Shown here: positions 8,842 to 18,700 of the stretch, one piece after another
Layout of the letters: every line of letters starts with the position of its first letter
Numbering within the stretch: the first letter of the stretch is position 1
Assembly: GCF_013778455.1 (NCBI RefSeq)
Contig: NZ_JACEHE010000029.1
Location: 1 to 64,000 of the forward strand
Origin: Streptomyces himalayensis subsp. himalayensis
GTDB lineage: Bacteria; Actinomycetota; Actinomycetes; Streptomycetales; Streptomycetaceae
Length of the DNA: 64,000 nucleotides
Direction: 5' to 3'
Program-made: the position numbers and the translations under genes
Notes under the pieces: generated by a model
Told to the model about the DNA's origin: nothing
The model's database searches: none
Seen by the model: the letters and a program-made list of their open reading frames with translations, nothing else

Positions 8842-8869
8842 TAACGATCGTGATGTGGTGGTGCCCCGC

Positions 8870-9754
8870 ATGTCCCTTGTCGCCCCGCCCGCACAGGCCG
8901 AAAGCACCTCTCGCCACGGCGCCGTGCGCCCGGCCCGTTCGGCCGTCGCCGACGCGTATGCCCGGCTGACCGAGGTCTTTCCGGGGCTGGAGATCAGGGA
9001 ACTGGGGCCGGACGACCCGACCCCGCGGGACGGCGGCTGGGTGGCCGCCACCCGGCTCGCGGAGGGCGGCGCGGCTCTCGACGCCTTCCTCGCCTGGGAC
9101 AACGCCCAGGTGCTGCGGGACTACGGACAGCAGGCCCGCCCGGACGTCGTCGCCAGCTTCGGACTGCACCGTTACGCCTGGCCCGCCTGCCTGCTCATCA
9201 CCGTGCCGTGGTTCCTGCACCGGCGCGTGCCCCGCTACCCCGTCGAGCACGTCGCCTTCCAGCGCGCCCGCGGCCGGATGGCCGTCCGGACCGGCGACTT
9301 CGCATGCCTGCCGGGCGACCCGGCGGCCGCACTCCCCGGCGCCCGCGTCGTCCCGGACGAGGAGGCCCTGCGCGCCGAGGTGCGCGCGGCGGTCGCCGAG
9401 CATCTGGAACCGGTACTGGCGGGCTTCGGACCGCGTATGCGCCGCCGGAGCCGCGCGCTGTGGGGCATGGCGACGGACGAGGTCGTCGAAGGCCTCTGGT
9501 ACATCGCGCATCTGCTCGGTGAGGAGCAGCGCGCCATGACCGAGCTGGAGCAGCTGCTGCCGGGCGCCACCCAGCCGTACGTAGGCTCGGCCGCGTTCCG
9601 GGAGCTGACCGGTCCGAACGGCGAGGCACTGCCCACCCGGGACCGCGCCAGCTGCTGCCTCTTCTACACGCTGCGCCCCGAGGACACCTGCGTCACATGC
9701 CCGCGCACCTGCGACGCGGACCGCATCACCAAGCTGAGCGCCGCGACCGGCTGA
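8870..9754 (+). CDS. FhuF-like (2Fe-2S) ferric siderophore reductase
   Basis: A 294-residue protein ending in the FhuF cysteine pattern, CC-x10-C-x2-C (CCLFYTLRPEDTCVTC), which holds a 2Fe-2S cluster. Such proteins reduce ferric siderophores in the cytoplasm to free the iron. The rest of the chain shows the helical IucA/FhuF-like reductase region, including WGMATDEVVEGLWYIAHL. An iron box overlaps the promoter region. Three GTG codons directly upstream (8855-8863) are in frame and could serve as starts; the ATG is preferred. No siderophore transporter or biosynthesis gene is adjacent. Confidence 0.85.
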   Translation: MSLVAPPAQAESTSRHGAVRPARSAVADAYARLTEVFPGLEIRELGPDDPTPRDGGWVAATRLAEGGAALDAFLAWDNAQVLRDYGQQARPDVVASFGLHRYAWPACLLITVPWFLHRRVPRYPVEHVAFQRARGRMAVRTGDFACLPGDPAAALPGARVVPDEEALRAEVRAAVAEHLEPVLAGFGPRMRRRSRALWGMATDEVVEGLWYIAHLLGEEQRAMTELEQLLPGATQPYVGSAAFRELTGPNGEALPTRDRASCCLFYTLRPEDTCVTCPRTCDADRITKLSAATG

Positions 9755-9988
9755 CTCTCCCCGCACAGGTCCACCCCTTACCGCAACCCGTTCCCCGCGA
9801 ACCACTCTTTCCGGCGCACCTGAATCGAACACAACCGTCGTAACTCAACCGGCAGTTCGAGCAGAAGGCGGCTCTCCGCGGTCCCTCTCCCACCAATGGC
9901 GTTCTCTTGCCCCGAAACCCCCTGAGGGTCATCGGGATTGAGCCACTATGGCGCGCGAAACGCCGTAACGCGATGCAAGGGACCCCAG

Positions 9989-11062
9989 ATGAGACTGACC
10001 GACATATCGCTCGACTGGCTGCTTCCGGGCGCCGTACTGCTCCTGGGCATGCTGGCGGCGGTGGCGGTGCTCGCGCGCAACAAGCGCGCCGGGGAGAACG
10101 CGTCCGCCGACGACTCCTGGGAACGCAGCGAGGAGCGCCGAAGGCGCAAGGAGGCGGTCTACGGCACCGCCTCCTACCTGCTGCTGTTCTGCTGTGCCGC
10201 AGTCGCCGCCGCCCTCTCCTTCCACGGCCTGGTCGGTTTCGGCAGGCAGAACCTCAATCTGACCGGCGGCTGGGAGTACCTGGTCCCGTTCGGTCTCGAC
10301 GGTGCGGCGATGTTCTGCTCCGTTCTCGCGGTGCGCGAGGCCAGCCACGGCGACGCCGCGCTCGGTTCGCGGCTGCTCGTGTGGACGTTCGCGGGCGCGG
10401 CCGCCTGGTTCAACTGGGTGCACGCCCCGCGCGGCCTGGACCACGCGGGTGCGCCGCATTTCTTCGCCGGAATGTCGCTGTCGGCGGCGGTCCTGTTCGA
10501 CCGCGCCCTGAAGCAGACCCGCCGTGCGGCGCTGCGCGAGCAGGGCCTGGTGCCGCGCCCCCTGCCGCAGATCCGCGTCGTACGGTGGCTGCGGGCTCCC
10601 CGTGAGACCTTCGCCGCATGGTCGTTGATGCTGCTGGAAGGCGTACGCACCCTGGACGAGGCCGTCGACGAGGTGCGCGAGGACCGGCGGCAGAAGCAGC
10701 AGGAGCGGGCGCGGCGGCGCGATCAGGAGAAGCTGGACCGCGCGAGGTTCCGGGCGCTCAGCCGGGGGCCCCTGGGCTGGTCCGTGCGCGCCGGACGCCA
10801 GGTGGAGCTGCAGTCGGGACGCCATGTCGAGCTGGGGGCCGGGACCCAGGGCGCGGCGTCGGCACAGGTCGGCGCGGAACCTGCCATACCCCCGCCGGAG
10901 CAGCGGCCTTTGCCCGCCCCCTCGCGGCCCTCCCTGCAGCCCGTCAGGAGTGGCACTGAACCGGTCACCGTCGACCTCACCGCCGAGGACGACACCATGA
11001 CCCTGCCGCGGCTCGACTCCCTCGAGCGGAAACTCAAGGATCTCGAGCAGCAATTCGGCTGA
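9989..11062 (+). CDS. DUF2637 domain membrane protein
   Basis: A 357-residue protein with four hydrophobic segments: about 8-28, 55-75, 95-115 and 125-155. The conserved FGLDGAAMFCSVLAVREA and FNWVHAPRGLDHAG motifs mark DUF2637, a family related to Streptomyces spread/transfer (SpdB-like) proteins and also common as chromosomal copies. A charged helical stretch (DRRQKQQERARRRDQEKLDRA) and a Pro-rich tail follow, ending in a short coiled coil. The ATG at 9989 follows an AAGGGA site; an earlier TTG at 9938 lacks one. The role is unknown, and no plasmid genes are nearby. Confidence 0.8.
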   Translation: MRLTDISLDWLLPGAVLLLGMLAAVAVLARNKRAGENASADDSWERSEERRRRKEAVYGTASYLLLFCCAAVAAALSFHGLVGFGRQNLNLTGGWEYLVPFGLDGAAMFCSVLAVREASHGDAALGSRLLVWTFAGAAAWFNWVHAPRGLDHAGAPHFFAGMSLSAAVLFDRALKQTRRAALREQGLVPRPLPQIRVVRWLRAPRETFAAWSLMLLEGVRTLDEAVDEVREDRRQKQQERARRRDQEKLDRARFRALSRGPLGWSVRAGRQVELQSGRHVELGAGTQGAASAQVGAEPAIPPPEQRPLPAPSRPSLQPVRSGTEPVTVDLTAEDDTMTLPRLDSLERKLKDLEQQFG

Positions 11063-11066
11063 CCGT

Positions 11067-11108
11067 CTGGGACGGCGGTGTCACGGCATCACACCGCGCC
11101 GCCGTCCA
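11067..11108. terminator. Bidirectional hairpin between convergent genes
   Basis: CTGGGACGGCGGTGT pairs with ACACCGCGCCGCCGTCCAG across a nine-base loop with a small bulge. It sits between the DUF2637 stop and the convergent ATPase gene and overlaps the latter's 3' end. Confidence 0.6.
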
Positions 11109-11583
11109 GTTCGAACCACACCGCCTTCCCCACGCCGTGCCTGTGCACACCCCACGCGTCCGCGAGAGACTGCACCAGTACCAGTCCTCTGCCATGCGTA
11201 CCGTCACCGGTCTCCGGTACCCGCAGCTGGGGTATGCGGCCCACGAAGTCCCTGACCTCCACCCGGAGGCGGCGGCCGACGGTGGCGGTGAGCACCGCGT
11301 CATGGTCGGTGTGCACCAGCGCGTTGGTGACGAGTTCGGTGGTGAGCAGTTCCGCGGTCTCCGATCTTCCCGGGCTCCCCCATTGCCGCAGCAGCTCCCT
11401 CAGTGCGCGCCGCGCCTCGGGTACCGCTCGCAGGTCGGACCGTCCGATGGTGCGCCGGAGCAGTGTCTGCTCGTTCGGTCGCGTCGTCGTATCCCCCGTT
11501 TCCCCGTCGGTCGACATCTCGGCTGTGCTCGTCGGGGAAGCCCCTGCCGCGCCGGGACCGCCCTCTCGTACCTGCCTCGCCAT
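11089..11583 (-). CDS. RsbW/SpoIIAB-like ATP-binding regulatory protein
   Basis: A protein of 164 residues from the preferred ATG, with a GHKL-type ATPase fold. The N box is ELVTNALVHTD and the glycine box is GDGTHGRGLVLVQSLADAWGV. Streptomyces have many such small anti-sigma-factor-like kinases; they typically bind an anti-anti-sigma factor or sigma factor, but no partner is encoded next door. The first 55 residues are low-complexity, so ATG 11517 (MSTDGE) is an alternative start. The gene is convergent with the DUF2637 gene and 162 bases downstream of poxB on the same strand. Confidence 0.78.
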   Translation of the reverse strand: MARQVREGGPGAAGASPTSTAEMSTDGETGDTTTRPNEQTLLRRTIGRSDLRAVPEARRALRELLRQWGSPGRSETAELLTTELVTNALVHTDHDAVLTATVGRRLRVEVRDFVGRIPQLRVPETGDGTHGRGLVLVQSLADAWGVHRHGVGKAVWFELDGGAV

Positions 11584-11745
11584 AACCCCCGCCTGTACGA
11601 CCGCAGTTGTCGGTTCCCTCCTGATCGAACGCGTACACGGGGATGCATGCCCCACGGGCAGGGCGACACGCATGTCCATTCGTCAACGACTGGGCAGGAC
11701 GCGGTGGTCGGCGCGGCCCGCCAGCGAAACAGCCCGGCGGTCGTA

Positions 11746-13488
11746 TCAGGGCCGGGGCACGTTACGCAGGTTGGAGCGGGCCATCTGCACCATGCGGCCC
11801 ACGCCGCCGTCCAGCACGATCTTGGAGGCGGAGAGCGCGAAGCCGGTCACCATCTCGGCGCTGATCCTGGGTGGAATGGAGAGCGCGTTGGGATCGGTGA
11901 CGATGTCGACGAGCGCGGGCCCCTTGTGGTTGAAGGCGTCCTTCAGCGCGCCCGCGAGCTGCTTGGGCTTCTCCACGCGCGTGCCGTACACCCCGCAGGC
12001 GCGCGCCACGGCCGCGAAGTCGGGGTTGTGGTTCGCCGTTCCGTACGACGGCAGCCCGGCGACGAGCATCTCCAGCTCGACCATGCTCAGCGAGGAGTTG
12101 TTGAACAGGACGATCTTCACGGGCAGGTCGTGCTGGACGAGGGTGAGGAGGTCGCCCATCAGCATGGAGAATCCGCCGTCGCCCGACATCGAGACGACCT
12201 GGCGGCTGCGGTCGGTGAACTGGGCGCCGATCGCCTGCGGCAGCGCGTTGGCCATGGAGCCGTGCGAGAAGGAGCCGATGATGCGGCGCCTGCCGTTCGG
12301 TGTGAGATAGCGGGCGGCCCAGACGTTGCACATGCCCGTGTCGACGGTGAACACGGCGTCATCGGCGGCGAGTTCGTCCAGGACGGACGCCACGTACTCG
12401 GGGTGGATCGGCACGTGCTTCTCGACCTTGCGGGTGTACGCCTTCACCACGCCCTCGAGGGCGTCGGCGTGCTTCTTCAGCATCTTGTCGAGGAACCGGC
12501 GGTTCGTCTTGAGCGCCACCCGCGGCGTCAGACACCGCAGCGTCTCCCTGACGTCACCCCACACGGCCAGGTCCAGCTTCGAGCGGCGGCCGAGATGCTC
12601 GGGGCGTACGTCCACCTGCGCGATCTTGACGTCGTCGGGCAGGAAGGCGTTGTACGGGAAGTCGGTGCCGAGCAGGATCAGCAGGTCGCACTCGTGGGTG
12701 GCCTCGTAGGCGGCGCCGTAGCCGAGCAAGCCGCTCATGCCGACGTCGTACGGGTTGTCGTACTGGATCCATTCCTTGCCGCGCAGCGCGTGCCCGACAG
12801 GGGACTTGATCTTCTCGGCGAACTCCATGACCTCCGCGTGCGCGCCCCGCGTGCCGCTGCCGCAGAAGAGCGTGACCCGTTCGGCCTCGTCGATCATCTC
12901 GGCGAGCTTGTCGATCTCGGCGTCGCCGGGGCGCACGGAGGGGCGCGATGTGACGATCGCGTGCTCGACCGCCTTGTCCGGCGCGGGTTGGTCGGCGATG
13001 TCGCCCGGGAGCGAGACGACGCTGACTCCGGAGCGGCCGATGGCGTTCTGGATGGCGGTCTGCAGCAGCCGGGGCATCTGCTTGGGGCTGGAGATCAGCT
13101 CGCTGTAGTGGCTGCACTCGCGGAACAGCTGGTCGGGGTGGGTCTCCTGGAAGTAGCCGAGGCCGATCTCGCTGGAGGGGATGTGCGAGGCGAGGGCCAG
13201 CACGGGGGCCATGGAGCGGTGGGCGTCGTACAGGCCGTTGATGAGGTGGAGATTGCCGGGGCCGCAGGAGCCCGCGCAGGCCGTGAGCTCGCCGGTGATC
13301 TGGGCTTCCGCGCCGGCCGCGAAGGCCGCGGTCTCCTCGTGCCGGACGTGGACCCAGTCGATGGCGGAGTTGCGGCGGATCCCGTCCACGATGGGGTTGA
13401 GGCTGTCGCCGACGACGCCGTACAGGCGCTTGACGCCGGCGCGGACGAGGATGTCGACGAACTGTTCGGCGACGTTCTGCTTGGCCAT
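11746..13488 (-). CDS. poxB: Pyruvate dehydrogenase (quinone)/pyruvate oxidase
   Basis: A 580-residue thiamine-diphosphate flavoenzyme. It converts pyruvate to acetate and CO2 and passes electrons to the quinone pool at the membrane. The catalytic glutamate lies in VRHEETAAFAAGAEA (about residues 48-62). The central FAD/Rossmann domain includes LFCGSGTRGAHAE, and the C-terminal TPP motif is GDGGFSMLMGDLLTLV to FNNSS. Length and order fit PoxB rather than acetolactate synthase. It appears monocistronic, with 72 bases to the upstream PP2C-like gene. It may serve as an acetate-producing overflow route. Confidence 0.92.
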   Translation of the reverse strand: MAKQNVAEQFVDILVRAGVKRLYGVVGDSLNPIVDGIRRNSAIDWVHVRHEETAAFAAGAEAQITGELTACAGSCGPGNLHLINGLYDAHRSMAPVLALASHIPSSEIGLGYFQETHPDQLFRECSHYSELISSPKQMPRLLQTAIQNAIGRSGVSVVSLPGDIADQPAPDKAVEHAIVTSRPSVRPGDAEIDKLAEMIDEAERVTLFCGSGTRGAHAEVMEFAEKIKSPVGHALRGKEWIQYDNPYDVGMSGLLGYGAAYEATHECDLLILLGTDFPYNAFLPDDVKIAQVDVRPEHLGRRSKLDLAVWGDVRETLRCLTPRVALKTNRRFLDKMLKKHADALEGVVKAYTRKVEKHVPIHPEYVASVLDELAADDAVFTVDTGMCNVWAARYLTPNGRRRIIGSFSHGSMANALPQAIGAQFTDRSRQVVSMSGDGGFSMLMGDLLTLVQHDLPVKIVLFNNSSLSMVELEMLVAGLPSYGTANHNPDFAAVARACGVYGTRVEKPKQLAGALKDAFNHKGPALVDIVTDPNALSIPPRISAEMVTGFALSASKIVLDGGVGRMVQMARSNLRNVPRP

Positions 13489-13560
13489 GCTGCACGCACC
13501 TTGAGGAGTGGCTTCACGGACGGACTGCCCACCCCCTCCATGAATCCACAGGGTGCGGGG

Positions 13561-15573
13561 TTACGCCTCCCACACGGCGGCAGCCGTACGGTCATCGGCG
13601 TAGCCCTTCACCCTGACCTGGGTGTCGGCGAGGAACGCCGCCAGCCCTGGCGGGTCGCCGTCCGCCCAGCGCGCCTTGAGGTGTTCGACGAGTCCCGGCT
13701 CGCCGCGCAGAGGCTCGGCGAGGCCGCCAGTGCACAGCAGCAGCGTGTCACCCGGTCGGGCTACGGAGGCGCGGAACCGGAACGGTTCACGGGGCGGCTC
13801 GGGGGGGGTGTCGTAGGGGGTGGGCGGGGTGGTGATGCCGAGGTCCATGGTGAGCCGGTCGCCGTCCGGGGTCTCGTGCGGTGCGTCGGCGGACGTCTGC
13901 GGGGGCAGCGAGCCTCCCCCAGACTCCGTCCGGGGGGACCCCCAGCCGACGACCGCGGGGCCCGTCGTCTCCGCCTCCGCGACGCGCGGCTCGATGTCCT
14001 GCCACTCGCCGTCGCGCAGCCGGAACAGGCCCCCGGCGCCGACGCCGAAGAAGACGCGGGTACGGCACTCCGGATCGGCCGGGAGCAGAAGGCAGCGCAG
14101 GGTCGCCGCGTACTCCTCGGGCTGGACGCCCAGTTCGGCCGCGCTGGCGCGGAGTTTGCCGAGGCTGCGGTCGGTGAGCCGGTGCAGCCCCGACTTGAGG
14201 TCGCCGCGGCGGGCGGCCCGGATGTCCTCGGCGAGGCGGACGTGGCTGCGTCCGACGGCCCGCCCGATCCAGTGGCACGCCTCGGCCGCCGCCCGGTGCG
14301 CCCCAGGGGTCGCACGGGCGCCGGTGGCCATGGCGACCAGGACGAGTGCGCTGCTGCCGGTGCCGAAGCGGGCGGTGAGCAGCGAGTCGCGGCGCGGCTC
14401 GCCCCGGAACCTCGCGGAGTCGCCGCGCACGGAGGCGGCGCGCAGCGTGCACGAGCCGTACCGGGCGCCGTCCAGGACGGTGTCGGCGACGAGGTCGTCG
14501 AGATCGTCAGGGTCGGCGGGCGGAAGGGCGGTGGGCTCGGCCTCGTAGGTGGGCGGGCCGTCGCCCACGTGGAGGACGGTGGGGGGCGGCTCGGCGGGGG
14601 TGACGGCGGATGAACCGGGACCGGGAGCGGAGGCGGCTTCGTGGAGCGTTGCGGAGGCGTCACGGCGGCCTGACGCGGAGACTTCGTGTTCTGCCTCGGA
14701 GACGTCGCGGCCTGCCGCGGAGACGTCGCGGCCCGCCACGGAAGCATCACGGCGGCCCGCCGCAAAGGCTTCGGGGCGCGGCGCGAGGGCTTCGCCGGGC
14801 GCCGTTGGGGCTTCGCCGGGCGGCACAGGGGCTTCGGCGGGCGGCACAGGGGCTTCGGCGGGCGGCACTGGGGCTTCGGTGGGTGCCGCCGAGGCTTCGC
14901 CGTGCGGCGCGGAGGCGTCGCGGGGTACCGCCGAGGCTTCGCGGGGTGAGGGCTGGTGCGGTAACCAGGGGGAACCCACGTGCGGGGATGACGGCTGGGC
15001 GGGTTCCGGCTCGGGGCGATCGTCCGGCACCCTGGCGCCTGTTACGGCGGCCGCGCCGGCCGCCGATGCCGCGCCCGCCGACGCCGAGTTCGACGCGGGC
15101 GGAAACGTCCTGGGCCCCCCGTCCCCGGCGGGCACCTCCCAAGGAGCCCGCCACCGCCCGGTACCGCTGACCGGCTGCTCGGCCCCTTCCCCGGTACCAC
15201 CGACGGGCCGCCCCGCGCCTCCCTCGGTACCACCGACGGGCCGCCCCGCGCCTCCCCCGGTACCACCGACGGGCCACCCCGCCACTCCCCCGGTGCCACT
15301 GACCGGCCACCTGGCCCCGGGACCCGCGTCCGGCCACCCGACGCTGTCGGCCGGTGGCCGGACCTCGTCGGCCGGTTCGCGTGGGTCGGGCATCGCGCCC
15401 GGCGCGGCAGACGCCCGGGACGGGCCGGACCCCACCGTGCCCGCCGCGGAGGCGAAGCGGTCCTCCAGGGTGTCGGCCGCGGCCGTCGGGCCCGTGTCCT
15501 CGGTGGAGTCGTCGTACAACTGCCCCCACCAGTCGTCCTCATGACCGGTGTGCCTCTCCCCCTGATGGCTCAT
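13561..15573 (-). CDS. PP2C-like phosphatase-domain protein with tandem-repeat linkers
   Basis: A 670-residue protein. After a short acidic start (MSHQGERHTGHEDDWWGQLYDD) comes a long disordered region of about 330 residues with two repeat arrays: five 11-residue PVGGTGGGAGR-like units and then eight-residue EAPVPPA-like units. The C-terminal 320 residues are a PP2C-like domain (GARYGSCTLRAASVRGDSARF to GDTLLLCTGGLAEPL). The usual DGMGG metal motif is not obvious, so catalysis is uncertain. A Streptomyces mini-palindrome (about 13913-13945) is embedded in frame as GSPRTESGGGSLPP. The ATG at 15573 was preferred over an upstream extension. Confidence 0.82.
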   Translation of the reverse strand: MSHQGERHTGHEDDWWGQLYDDSTEDTGPTAAADTLEDRFASAAGTVGSGPSRASAAPGAMPDPREPADEVRPPADSVGWPDAGPGARWPVSGTGGVAGWPVGGTGGGAGRPVGGTEGGAGRPVGGTGEGAEQPVSGTGRWRAPWEVPAGDGGPRTFPPASNSASAGAASAAGAAAVTGARVPDDRPEPEPAQPSSPHVGSPWLPHQPSPREASAVPRDASAPHGEASAAPTEAPVPPAEAPVPPAEAPVPPGEAPTAPGEALAPRPEAFAAGRRDASVAGRDVSAAGRDVSEAEHEVSASGRRDASATLHEAASAPGPGSSAVTPAEPPPTVLHVGDGPPTYEAEPTALPPADPDDLDDLVADTVLDGARYGSCTLRAASVRGDSARFRGEPRRDSLLTARFGTGSSALVLVAMATGARATPGAHRAAAEACHWIGRAVGRSHVRLAEDIRAARRGDLKSGLHRLTDRSLGKLRASAAELGVQPEEYAATLRCLLLPADPECRTRVFFGVGAGGLFRLRDGEWQDIEPRVAEAETTGPAVVGWGSPRTESGGGSLPPQTSADAPHETPDGDRLTMDLGITTPPTPYDTPPEPPREPFRFRASVARPGDTLLLCTGGLAEPLRGEPGLVEHLKARWADGDPPGLAAFLADTQVRVKGYADDRTAAAVWEA
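14789..14900. repeat. 24-bp tandem repeats coding for a Pro/Ala linker
   Basis: GGCTTCGGCGGGCGGCACAG-type units recur every 24 bases, about four to five times, within the PP2C-like gene. They encode EAPVPPA-type octapeptides. Confidence 0.75.
15159..15323. repeat. 33-bp tandem repeats, five units
   Basis: CGGTACCACCGACGGGCCGC-type units start at 15159, 15192, 15225, 15258 and 15291, exactly 33 bases apart. They encode the 11-residue glycine-rich repeats of the PP2C-like protein and keep the frame whatever the copy number. Confidence 0.85.
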
Positions 15574-15647
15574 GCCCCTATTGTCCACAGGACGGGGCGC
15601 CCGAAAACGGGGCATCCGGAAATCCCGCACCGCCCCGGTGGAACAAA

Positions 15648-15691
15648 GCCGCCGGACGGCCCCACCCCCCACGGGAGAGCCGCCCGGCGGC
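15648..15691 (-). terminator. Hairpin after the subtilase gene
   Basis: GCCGCCGGACGGC (15648-15660) pairs with GCCGCCCGGCGGC (15679-15691) with one mismatch. It lies just downstream of the minus-strand subtilase stop and ahead of the PP2C-like gene. Confidence 0.65.
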
Positions 15692-15708
15692 GCCGGTGTG
15701 ACCTGGGG

Positions 15709-18700
15709 CTAGCGCACGTCGTAGGCCCGGGTCACGGTCTGGGTGACGGAATTGCCGTTGGCGTCCGTCAGTTCGGACTTCAGAGTGACCGGCTTCCCCG
15801 ACGCGCCCGCGTGATGCACGGTCGCGGTCCAGGTGCCGTCCTCTACGGCGGTCTTGGCCTCGGTCCAGGTCTGGCCGTCGTCGTAGGAGTACGACAGCTG
15901 CGCCGACTCGAGGGCTTCGGGGGTGTAGCCCGCGTGGCCCGTGACGCCGAGGGTGAGCTTCTGGTCGTCCTCGGCTGCCAGGGTCTTCATGCCGTCCTCG
16001 GGCAGCCGGTACTGCGGGAAGAGGATCGGCAGGCCCTGCGAGTAGACGCTCTCGTCGAGCTTCGAGCGGAACTCCCAGGTGGTCTGGGTCATGGTGGAGC
16101 GCTTCCAGACACGACCCGGGATACCGAACTTCATGGTGGTGAGGGTCAGTTCGTACGCGGCGTCCTCGGCGGGGACCTTCCAGACGCCCCACGGGACGGG
16201 GCTGCTCTCCTGCTCTTCGCCGTCGATCCGCAGCTGGATCGACCCGATGTCGCCGAAGCTGCCCTGCAGGCCCGCGTGCTCGCTGTCGCCCCAGAACGCC
16301 GGCGCGATGCCGATCAGATCGCCCTGGCGCTCGGCGGCCAGCTCCTGCTCGCCCGCGTCGTCGAGCGGCGCGGTGGGCGCGAGAACCCCGCCGTACCAGC
16401 TCTCGGTGCGGCGCTCCCCCGCCTCGTAGGCGTGCTGTGCGTTCAGCATGGACTCGCCGTAAGGGAAGCTGCTGCTCACCCACTGGGAGAACGAGGTGTC
16501 CCCGGCCGTGTAGTACTCGGTGCGCTTGCCGGGTGCGGCGACCAGGTCGAAGAGTCCGGTCAGGTAGACGTCGGCGTTCGGCCGGTACGCGGTGACCGCG
16601 TCGAGGTAGTCCGCGGCCACACCCATCGCGTGGTACGTCGTCTCGTTGCGGCCGAGCTTGGTGTCGCCCACCTTGTAGGCGCGGTCGGAGGCGAGGGGCG
16701 CGTCCTCGGGGAAGGCGAGGTTGTAGACGTACGGACTGGCCGCCGTCGCCTGCCACTTCACGGTGACCGGGCCGGAGGCGAGCCGGTCGAGCAGCTCACC
16801 GGCCTCGTCTGCCGGAAGCGCGAGGACCGGCAGGGGGCCGTTGGTCCAGCCGACGGACGGGTACCAGCGGTCCGCGGACGCGTGGTGGGCGACGACGGCT
16901 ACGGCTCCGGCGTTCTTGGCGTCCTGCGCCTGCTGGTACAGGTACGTCTCGTCGTCCGCCACCTTGATCAGCGCGATCTTGCCCTTGACGTTCGCGGCGG
17001 CGAGCTCCGCCGCGGTGCCGCTGCCCGCGTCGACGACCTCGGCCGAGCCGCTGCCGTCGAGGTTGTCGGAGCCGGTACTCGCCGTCACCGGGTGCAGCTG
17101 CGGGCCGCCCTCGATGCCGAAGGACTCGATCTGCGGGGCGTAGCGGCGCCAGTAGCTGCCGAACTCGAAGTCGCCGTCGTGGGCACGGCCTTCGACCGAG
17201 GCGTAGTAGCCCTTGACCTGCCGGTTGCCGCTCATGGAGCCCCCGTGCAGCCAGGTGTCGTCCCAGGAACGGGCGAAGGCGAGGGTGGTGTTGCGGTCCT
17301 CCGTGGGCCGGTCGGTCTCCACGGTGAGCCGGTGTGCCACGCGGGCGTCGAGGACGACGGTGGTGTCCTTGGTGAGCTCGAACTCCGGACGGGCAAGGTA
17401 CGCAAGGGAGTTCACGAGGTCGCCACCGTTGTCCGTGGTCGCGACGAACGCGGAGAGGAAGTAGCTGCCGGGACGCAGTTCGTACGTCTGGTCGGCAGCG
17501 CCTTCGTTGAAGCGGCGCTCGCCGGACGCGTCGTCCGTGCCGATCACGTCGAGGGACGACAAGCCGGAGGCGGGCTCGCCGAGCCGGTCGACGAGCTTCA
17601 CGCGGAGGGTGACGGTCTCCGGCTGGACGTAGAGCGAGAAGGGCGTGGAGACGGTGACGCCGTCGGCCTCGGCGATCACGCGGCCCGTGACGTCCCCGTA
17701 CTGGCTGCGCTCGAGATGCGCGGACGGGTCCAGCGTCAGCGGGACCTTGACGGTCTCGCCGGCCGGGACCGTGACGGAGCGCTGTCCGAGCTTGGCGACG
17801 GTGGCGTGGACCTTCGTCCCGTCGTTGCCGGTCACGCCCGTCACGGAGAGGTCCAGAGTGACGGGATTGTCAGAGGTGTTGGTGTACGGGACCTCGACGG
17901 TGGTGCGGTCGCTGCTGGTCCCCGGCCAGTCGAAGGTGCCGCCCTGGACGGCCGGGGAGCCGAGGACCGTCTGGCCGATGGCGGCCTTGACGTCGAGGCG
18001 TCCGCCGCCCGTCTCGCGCACGTCGCCGGGGATGCCGCTGTGTGCGGAGGAGACCAGCGCGGCCTTGAGCTCCTGCGGGCTCCAGTCGGGGTGGCGCTGC
18101 TTCAGGATCGCTGCGGCGCCCGCGACATGCGGGGTCGCCATCGACGTACCGGACATCGACTGGTAGGCGTACACGCCGCGTCCGCCGGCCGCCGCCGCGG
18201 ATATGCCGACGCCGGGTGCGGCGATCTCGGGCTTGAGCGTGTGCGTGTGCGGCGCGGGTCCGGGGCTGGAGAAGGAGGCGGTGGAGTCGTCGCGGTCGAC
18301 GGCGCCGACGGTCAGCACGCCGGGGGTGCAGCCGGGCGACGAGACCCTGTTGAGGGCGGGTCCGGAGTTGCCGGCGGCCACGACGAACAACGTGTCCGAG
18401 GTGCCGGCGAGTTCCTCGGCCGCGATGCTCATCGGGTCCGTGCAGTCGGTGGGCTCGGGGCTGCCGAGGCTCATCGAGACGACGTCGGCCTTCTGGTCGA
18501 CGGCCCACTGCATGCCGGCGATGATCCAGGAGGTCTCGCCGTAGCCGTAGTCGTTGAGGACCTTCCCGGCGAGGAGCCGCGTGCCGGGCGCGACGCCCTT
18601 CTTCTTGCCGTCGCTCGCCGCGCCGGAGCCGCCCACCGTGGAGATGGTGTGGGTGCCGTGGCCGTCGCGGTCGTCGGCGGTGTCGGAGTCGGTGAAGTTC

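Noticed and set aside
9989..11062. DUF2637 protein as a sign of an integrated conjugative plasmid
   Set aside because: There is no TraB/FtsK, integrase, excisionase, KorA-type repressor or att-tRNA nearby; chromosomal DUF2637 genes are common in Streptomyces.
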